From contig JAAFIK010000035.1 in the NCBI GenBank assembly GCA_013298665.1, positions 1 through 48,726 on the forward strand: a stretch of DNA of 48,726 nucleotides, written 5' to 3'. The notes under the pieces are model-generated. The model searched no databases. It saw nothing but the letters and a program-made list of their open reading frames with translations, and was not told the origin of the DNA. This document shows positions 44,165 through 48,726 of the stretch, in pieces. A program made the position numbers and the translations under genes. Positions within the stretch are counted from its first letter, which is position 1; each line of letters opens with the position of its first letter. The stretch comes from Chitinophagales bacterium. Its GTDB lineage: Bacteria; Bacteroidota; Bacteroidia; Chitinophagales; Chitinophagaceae.

Positions 44165-46033
44165 TTGACCAATATCCTTTTGCGAAAGCGTATATTGTTT
44201 GTTTGCCTCTTATGTTGGGCGTCTTGCCCTGCATTTGCACAGGATATACGGGAAGAAAACTTTTCCGCTGCTGCTTACCGCAAAATGATCAACTGGCCGG
44301 TCACCCGGCAAACGGCCGATAGCCTTCTCCGGTATGGCAGCTTCAGCGCCAACTTTTTCCATTCCACCACCGATAGTTTTTTTGCCCGCGCTTTGTGGAT
44401 TGGCAACCAGCTTAACGATGATTCGCTGAAACTCGAAGCCCTCACCGGCCTGGGATATACCCGCTATTACAATGGATACATCAATGAAGCCCTCCCGCTG
44501 CTGCTTGAAGCCCAGGCTTTCGCCCAAAAAACAAATGACTTCGAAAAGGAATTGAATATCCTCAATGGTATTGGGTTGGTATTTATTGAATTGTCGCTGT
44601 ATGATACGGCACTTTCGATATTTAAAACCTGCTACACCTATGGCAAAGCTGTGGGAAAGAACGCCATTTGGCAAAGTGCTATTGCCAATATGGGCTGGTG
44701 CTATTGCAACATGGGGGAATACCGGAAGGGCATACGTACCATGGATAAACTGGCGATAGGATTTGACACACTTAATTTATTGGCGATAGTGGTACAATCT
44801 GCTGCCAATCTGGGCGAATGTTACCTCAAAGCCAGCGATGCCGACAGTGCCATCTTTTGGGAAAAGCAGGCATTCGGCTATGCTAAACTGAATAAAGATT
44901 ATGAATCCATGCAGTTTGCAGCGTTAAACCTGGCACAGGCACATCTCCTCAAAAAAGAAACCGCAAAAGCAATTGACTGTTTCAATACCGTTGACGCTGT
45001 CCGGATTCAATATAAAAAGAACTTATCCCTGCTGGTGAATTTTTATTACACCCGTTACCTGCTGACCTTAGCCCAAAACAATACCCCTGCCATGTTGCCC
45101 GCCCACCAGACCTATATCCGCTGGCGCGACAGCCTTAACCACCAGCGCAATACCCGGCAGGCCACTTACCTGCTTGAAAGCCACAAACGGGAAAAATTAA
45201 CACTGGAAAATCAGCAACTGCAACTCAGTAATATTGCCACCCGGCGACGCAATCAGTTTGTCCTCATTTTACTTTCAGCAGGTCTGGTATTATTATCTGT
45301 TGCAGCATGGTTGTTTTACCGCCGGAAGATGCGGCGGCGGGAAAATGAGAAAAAGGTTCTGACTACGGCTATACGGGAGGCACAACTCACGGCACTGCGC
45401 AGCCAGATGAATCCGCATTTTCTCTTCAACCTGATGAGTACCATCGAAGAACAGATTGATACGGCACCGCAACTGGCACAGGAAATGGTCAATACCTTTG
45501 CACGGCTGCTCCGTACCAGCCTTGAGATGAGTGAGACAGGTTTTACCAGTCTCAGCGATGAAATAAAATATCTGGAGAATTACTGCCATCTGATGCAATT
45601 AAAATCTGATAACCCCTTCACATACAGCATTACCCTGCCACACAACCTCGGTGCAGAGGAGTGCTTTATTCCCTCAATGCTGGTACAGCCCCTCCTGGAG
45701 AATGCAATCCTTCATGGATTCCGCAACAGAAAGCAGAAAGGCATGCTGAGCATTGCCTTTTCAGCATACACGGGCAATACGCTTACCTGTACCCTTACCG
45801 ATAATGGTACAGGCATTGTTGTAACCCCAAAAAATAACCATACATCATTTGGACAGAGCATCCTGCGCAAACGGCTGCACCTGTATGGTTTACTGCTCAA
45901 TACCACACTCAAGATTGATGCAAACAACCGGGAAGGGATGGATGGTCGTATTGAGGGGTATATTGTTACTTTAGTATTACCCTGCCTCAACCATTCACAG
46001 ACTTTTTACCATCAATCGGCTTCATATGCATAA
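44165..46033 (+). CDS. LytS-type sensor histidine kinase with TPR sensor region
   Basis: A 622-aa sensor kinase. A signal peptide (ending CPAFAQ) leads into a periplasmic region with TPR-like helices (about 60-330), which probably senses peptides or envelope cues. A transmembrane helix (about 362-382) is followed by a coiled linker and a His_kinase domain. The phosphoacceptor is H418 in MNPHFLFNLM, and the ATP-binding domain has LLENAILHGF (N box) and LTDNGTGIV (G1). This is the HisKA-less, LytS/YehU-type kinase class. Translation starts at TTG 44165 (TTG 44180 is an alternative); no ATG is available. The stop overlaps the response regulator start by 8 bp, so the pair is translationally coupled. 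Confidence 0.93.
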   Translation: MTNILLRKRILFVCLLCWASCPAFAQDIREENFSAAAYRKMINWPVTRQTADSLLRYGSFSANFFHSTTDSFFARALWIGNQLNDDSLKLEALTGLGYTRYYNGYINEALPLLLEAQAFAQKTNDFEKELNILNGIGLVFIELSLYDTALSIFKTCYTYGKAVGKNAIWQSAIANMGWCYCNMGEYRKGIRTMDKLAIGFDTLNLLAIVVQSAANLGECYLKASDADSAIFWEKQAFGYAKLNKDYESMQFAALNLAQAHLLKKETAKAIDCFNTVDAVRIQYKKNLSLLVNFYYTRYLLTLAQNNTPAMLPAHQTYIRWRDSLNHQRNTRQATYLLESHKREKLTLENQQLQLSNIATRRRNQFVLILLSAGLVLLSVAAWLFYRRKMRRRENEKKVLTTAIREAQLTALRSQMNPHFLFNLMSTIEEQIDTAPQLAQEMVNTFARLLRTSLEMSETGFTSLSDEIKYLENYCHLMQLKSDNPFTYSITLPHNLGAEECFIPSMLVQPLLENAILHGFRNRKQKGMLSIAFSAYTGNTLTCTLTDNGTGIVVTPKNNHTSFGQSILRKRLHLYGLLLNTTLKIDANNREGMDGRIEGYIVTLVLPCLNHSQTFYHQSASYA

Positions 46034-46778
46034 ATCATTACTCCGTTGTATCCTTGTTGACGATGAAGACAGCAACCTCCGGCTGCTGCAAAAAAAGATC
46101 GCGCAAACAAAGCTGCCGGTGGAGGTATCGGGTCTGTACACTGACCCTGAACTCGCCTTACAGGATATCTTGCTACAGCCACCCAACTTACTGATCAGCG
46201 ATATTGAGATGCCCGGACTCAATGGTTTTGAACTCATCAGTGCAATCCGCCACCTCAATATACCGGTCATTTTTGTCACTGCCTTTGAAAGTTATGCCCT
46301 CAGGGCGATAAAATTTTCGGCAATGAACTACCTGTTGAAACCCGTCAACCTCACCGAACTCCGGGAAGCCCTTGAAAAAGTATTGCTGGCTGGCAGTATG
46401 CAAAAACAGGAGGCTGCACAACAGTTTATAGCAGGCTCCATTACCCATACCGCACCATTTGAGCAAATCGTGATCAATACACAGGAGAAAGCATATATCC
46501 TCCGGATCGCAGACATCATACAAATAGAAGCCAGCCATGTCTACTCGCTGATATCGGATAGCAGTGGTAAAGTCTATACTTCCAGTAAACCGATACAGCA
46601 CTATGAGGAATTATTAAAGGACTATGGCTTTTTTCGCAGTCATCGCTCCTACCTTATCAATACGCGGCAGGTGGCGCAGGTGGACAAAGAAGGTACCCTG
46701 CTGATGCACAATGGATTCAGAGCCATCATCAACAAGGAACTGATCAGTACGCTTATTGCAAAGCTGGGCCGGAAATAA
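46026..46778 (+). CDS. LytTR-family response regulator
   Basis: A 250-aa response regulator, the partner of the kinase directly upstream. The receiver domain (about 8-125) has the acidic pair V-D12-D13, the phosphorylated D59 in [10 protein letters not shown]85 in VTAFES and K105 in LLKPVN. The LytTR DNA-binding domain (about 145-248) includes [13 protein letters not shown] and [13 protein letters not shown]. LytTR regulators bind paired 9-10 bp direct repeats upstream of targets. The ATG overlaps the kinase stop by 8 bp. The 3' end also overlaps the antisense Rhs remnant by 26 bp, a sign that the remnant's end is not a native gene end. Confidence 0.95.
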   Translation: MHKSLLRCILVDDEDSNLRLLQKKIAQTKLPVEVSGLYTDPELALQDILLQPPNLLISDIEMPGLNGFELISAIRHLNIPVIFVTAFESYALRAIKFSAMNYLLKPVNLTELREALEKVLLAGSMQKQEAAQQFIAGSITHTAPFEQIVINTQEKAYILRIADIIQIEASHVYSLISDSSGKVYTSSKPIQHYEELLKDYGFFRSHRSYLINTRQVAQVDKEGTLLMHNGFRAIINKELISTLIAKLGRK

Positions 46779-47256
46779 AGGGAAAGGGTGATGATTGTTT
46801 TCGTTTTCGTTTCCGTATGCTACGGGCAAGCCTCGTTGATTCAGATTTTACACCACTACTACTATTTTTAACATCATCATTCCCTGAGGTTGATATTTGC
46901 GAAAAATCCACTCGAAAACCCCTGTTATACTCAATATCTCCCTGTGCCTGCCGCTGTTGGTCATTCTCCCCGGCCATCGTCTGTTCCGCATCCGTCTTCT
47001 CCCCCCTTCCCACATCAAACAAACTCATCCCGTCAGGATCAATAAAACGTATCGGGTTATCAGCACCATAAGCATAAGGACTCCAGCGCCTGTACTGATC
47101 CGCCAACGGATCTATACCAAACCACCGCCCCAACTGCATATCCTGCATCCGTGCCCCAAAATCATACCACTCCAAACCCGAATTGTCCGAAAACTCACTA
47201 CCCTGCTTCTCCTTACCATTATAAAGATACTTATTCTCCGGTCTTCCATAAGCCTT
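46753..47256 (-). pseudogene. Displaced Rhs core and tip remnant (orphan Rhs tail)
   Basis: A 167-codon open frame with no start codon or promoter. It begins exactly with the Rhs core residues [17 protein letters not shown] at 47256, where the lipoprotein gene stops; its first base is the last A of that stop codon. It then runs [42 protein letters not shown] and an old tip of about 80 residues rich in Gln, Ser and Lys. The last residues are read from the antisense of the response-regulator end. The matching part of the left-edge Rhs protein is clearly homologous. This is the usual signature of an older Rhs tail pushed aside when a new tip cassette was inserted. Confidence 0.8.
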
Positions 47257-47957
47257 TAGTCTGAGTATCCTTTTGCAACTATACGATCTGTAATCCTATC
47301 AAAACGTTGCTTTGAGGAATCATCCATAAGCTCATTAAGCTTACTCAGCAACATCGTCAATTGGCCATACTTTATATAAGGAGGCACCTCCTCAAATAGG
47401 CTATTGCTCTCAATTGTGATGTAAGCACGATGATAATTTGATGAGTCAGCAATCTCAAATAAAGTTCTCCAATAGGAATTAAGGTAATAATTTATTGAGT
47501 AGTATTTATCTAATTCCTTTTTTGCCATCTTGGCATCAAAATAGGGGAAGGCTAATGGCTCATACTTTTGAGTAAAACTGTCAATATATGCAGCGGGAAT
47601 ATGCGCAACTGGAATTGCAGCAAAAGAGTATTTACCGGTATAGTAGTATTTGCTTGATACGATCCAGTTAGTATCCAAAGAAAAGAATACATATTTGGTT
47701 ATTGATATTTTTTTATCTTTTATTACTACTCTTGTCAGCAATGGAGGAAAGGTGTCTCTTAAAAAAGTCTGCCAGCAACGGAGTTCATAACCATCTACGC
47801 CATTGTGTAATGGAGATAATCCAAGTCTCTGGGAGAGGAGTCCCACTATTGTAGAGTCAAAATTATTCTCTGCAATATAGCTACGCTTTACTTGTCGTTG
47901 CTTGGGGCTTGCACAAGAGAATAATATGAGGATAATGAGTAGGAATGAATATTTCAT
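47256..47957 (-). CDS. Predicted lipoprotein next to the Rhs metallopeptidase tip, possible immunity protein
   Basis: A 233-aa protein I do not recognise. The N-terminus is a lipoprotein signal with lipobox L-F-S-C15. The mature protein is rich in Tyr, Lys and Ser, without membrane segments or obvious motifs, and ends [12 protein letters not shown]. It starts 10 bp after the Rhs metallopeptidase stop and is AT-rich like it. Position and composition suggest it is the immunity protein of that toxin, acting in the periplasm or on the cell surface, but this is inference from context. Its stop codon is fused directly to the displaced Rhs core, which marks the end of the exchanged cassette. Confidence 0.7.
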   Translation of the reverse strand: MKYSFLLIILILFSCASPKQRQVKRSYIAENNFDSTIVGLLSQRLGLSPLHNGVDGYELRCWQTFLRDTFPPLLTRVVIKDKKISITKYVFFSLDTNWIVSSKYYYTGKYSFAAIPVAHIPAAYIDSFTQKYEPLAFPYFDAKMAKKELDKYYSINYYLNSYWRTLFEIADSSNYHRAYITIESNSLFEEVPPYIKYGQLTMLLSKLNELMDDSSKQRFDRITDRIVAKGYSD

Positions 47958-47967
47958 GATGAATGGG

Positions 47968-48726
47968 TTAAAAGTTTAAGCGGAACTCGTCCATTATTTT
48001 TGAAAAAGCCACCTTATCCTTAAAAGGTGAATAAGTCTGACGATACGGATACAACTCCGGAATCTTTCCCATCATACTTGCACGCAGCATGTTTTCATAC
48101 ATGACAGATCTTGCTTCAAAGTAGAGCCTAAACTCACTTTGAAATAATCGTTGGGATTCTTGCCTGTAAAAACCATTTAAGGCAGTAGATTTCGCATTAT
48201 GTAATATCAATGGATTCTCTCTCCCAGTTGCATAAGTCGTTAGATCTATTCCGTGAAACATTTCATGCGCGAGAACAAGTGTACTATTAGCAAATGCATT
48301 ATCGAAGTAGCCTGAAACTTTAGAGTTATAAGCTATTTCCACAGTATTACTTTTACCATTAATTTTCGTTTGTCCAGGTTGCTGCTTGCCGTTAAGCATT
48401 TCCATTTCTGATGTCCAACTATCATCTATGACAAAGCCAAATTCACTTATCGAAACTGCGGCTAGTAAAAAAGCGCCTACAAAGTCTTTTGAAAGAAAAT
48501 ACAAATCATTCCAAACATAACGCGATCCATTAGTTTTAATATTCTTTATCGAATTAGGATCTACACCATTTCCGTTATTATAAATTCTGTCAAAGGCATT
48601 ATTTAATTCATCATTTTTCTGCTCCTCCTCCCTATTCACCTCCCGATACTGCTTCGCCATACCTTCATCCGCGCCCTGCCGCGAGGTTGCCATCCATTGG
48701 TCATTTGTTAACCCATCCGCACCAAC
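47968..48726 (-). CDS. Rhs C-terminal tip with HExxH (M91/NleD-like) zinc metallopeptidase domain (5' partial)
   Basis: The end of an Rhs protein; the frame stays open to the right window edge. It enters with GADGLTNDQWMATSRQGADEG, the usual linker after an Rhs core. Counting from the first ATG in the window (48693), the toxin domain contains H143-E-M-F-H147 (LVLAHEMFHGID) and a downstream acidic residue in YFEARSVMYENMLR (E193). This is the arrangement of M91/NleD-type zinc peptidases used as Rhs or type III/VI effectors, so the tip is probably a protease toxin. The target is unknown. It is AT-rich relative to the chromosome. The small lipoprotein 10 bp downstream may be the immunity factor. 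Confidence 0.82.
   Translation of the reverse strand, partial: VGADGLTNDQWMATSRQGADEGMAKQYREVNREEEQKNDELNNAFDRIYNNGNGVDPNSIKNIKTNGSRYVWNDLYFLSKDFVGAFLLAAVSISEFGFVIDDSWTSEMEMLNGKQQPGQTKINGKSNTVEIAYNSKVSGYFDNAFANSTLVLAHEMFHGIDLTTYATGRENPLILHNAKSTALNGFYRQESQRLFQSEFRLYFEARSVMYENMLRASMMGKIPELYPYRQTYSPFKDKVAFSKIMDEFRLNF

Noticed and set aside
1..48726. tRNA, rRNA or CRISPR features
   Set aside because: I saw no T-arm/acceptor pattern, no rRNA-like stretch, and no regularly spaced direct repeats with unique spacers. Low-scoring tRNAs cannot be fully excluded by eye.

Overview
The window looks like chromosomal DNA of a Bacteroidota bacterium, most likely a member of the Chitinophagaceae. Four things support this. 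There is a recurring TAnnTTTG-type -7 promoter box close upstream of many start codons. Secreted proteins carry C-terminal type IX secretion (T9SS) sorting domains. CarB is the short form without the allosteric domain, and IspG is the large three-domain form. The lineage-typical families (DUF3109, BatB/BatC-like VWA-TPR, SBBP/NHL propellers, GH3 fused to a serine hydrolase) are also present. I saw no tRNA, rRNA or CRISPR array.

Layout. 1-1.6 kb: the 3' end of an Rhs (YD-repeat) gene with a coiled-coil tip, then an AT-rich membrane ORF. 1.9-5.8 kb: a DUF3109 cysteine protein, a class D beta-lactamase lipoprotein, an orphan BatB-BatC fusion and a Cys-rich lipoprotein. 5.9-16.6 kb (+): ispG, nadB, a MITE-like element, an LpxL-type acyltransferase, rny, rplS, a 41-aa peptide, tatA, gatA and a lytic transglycosylase. 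17-19.6 kb: a large secreted propeller/Ig-like T9SS protein. 19.6-27.7 kb (-): pabB, an Asp/Glu/Lys-rich protein, purA, clpX, a lipoprotein, and a GH3 glycosidase plus serine hydrolase split by a frameshift at a T9 tract. 27.9-30.6 kb (+): mutL and a TMEM175-type channel. 30.7-43.7 kb (-): an EamA exporter, purH, comEC, an NHL-repeat protein, carB, a 2OG-Fe(II) oxygenase and an S8-type T9SS protease. 44.2-46.8 kb (+): a LytS/LytTR two-component pair. 46.75-48.7 kb (-): a second Rhs locus with an HExxH metallopeptidase tip, a lipoprotein and a displaced Rhs core fragment.

The interior is mostly housekeeping: purine and pyrimidine synthesis (purA, purH, carB), NAD and isoprenoid precursors (nadB, ispG), folate (pabB), tRNA charging (gatA), RNA decay (rny), proteolysis (clpX), mismatch repair (mutL) and envelope upkeep (transglycosylase, acyltransferase, GH3/serine hydrolase). 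Accessory, variable DNA sits at both ends as inward-pointing Rhs loci.

The most notable observations are these. (1) The GH3-serine hydrolase fusion is broken exactly at a perfect -1 slippery homopolymer. (2) A 185-bp element has 21-bp terminal inverted repeats and a 9-bp target duplication. (3) An Rhs tip-exchange junction can be placed to the codon. (4) The C-terminal nuclease motifs of MutL are degenerate. (5) The S8 protease has Asn where the catalytic Asp is expected. (6) Several genes have -7 boxes so close to the start codon that their mRNAs should be leaderless or nearly so.
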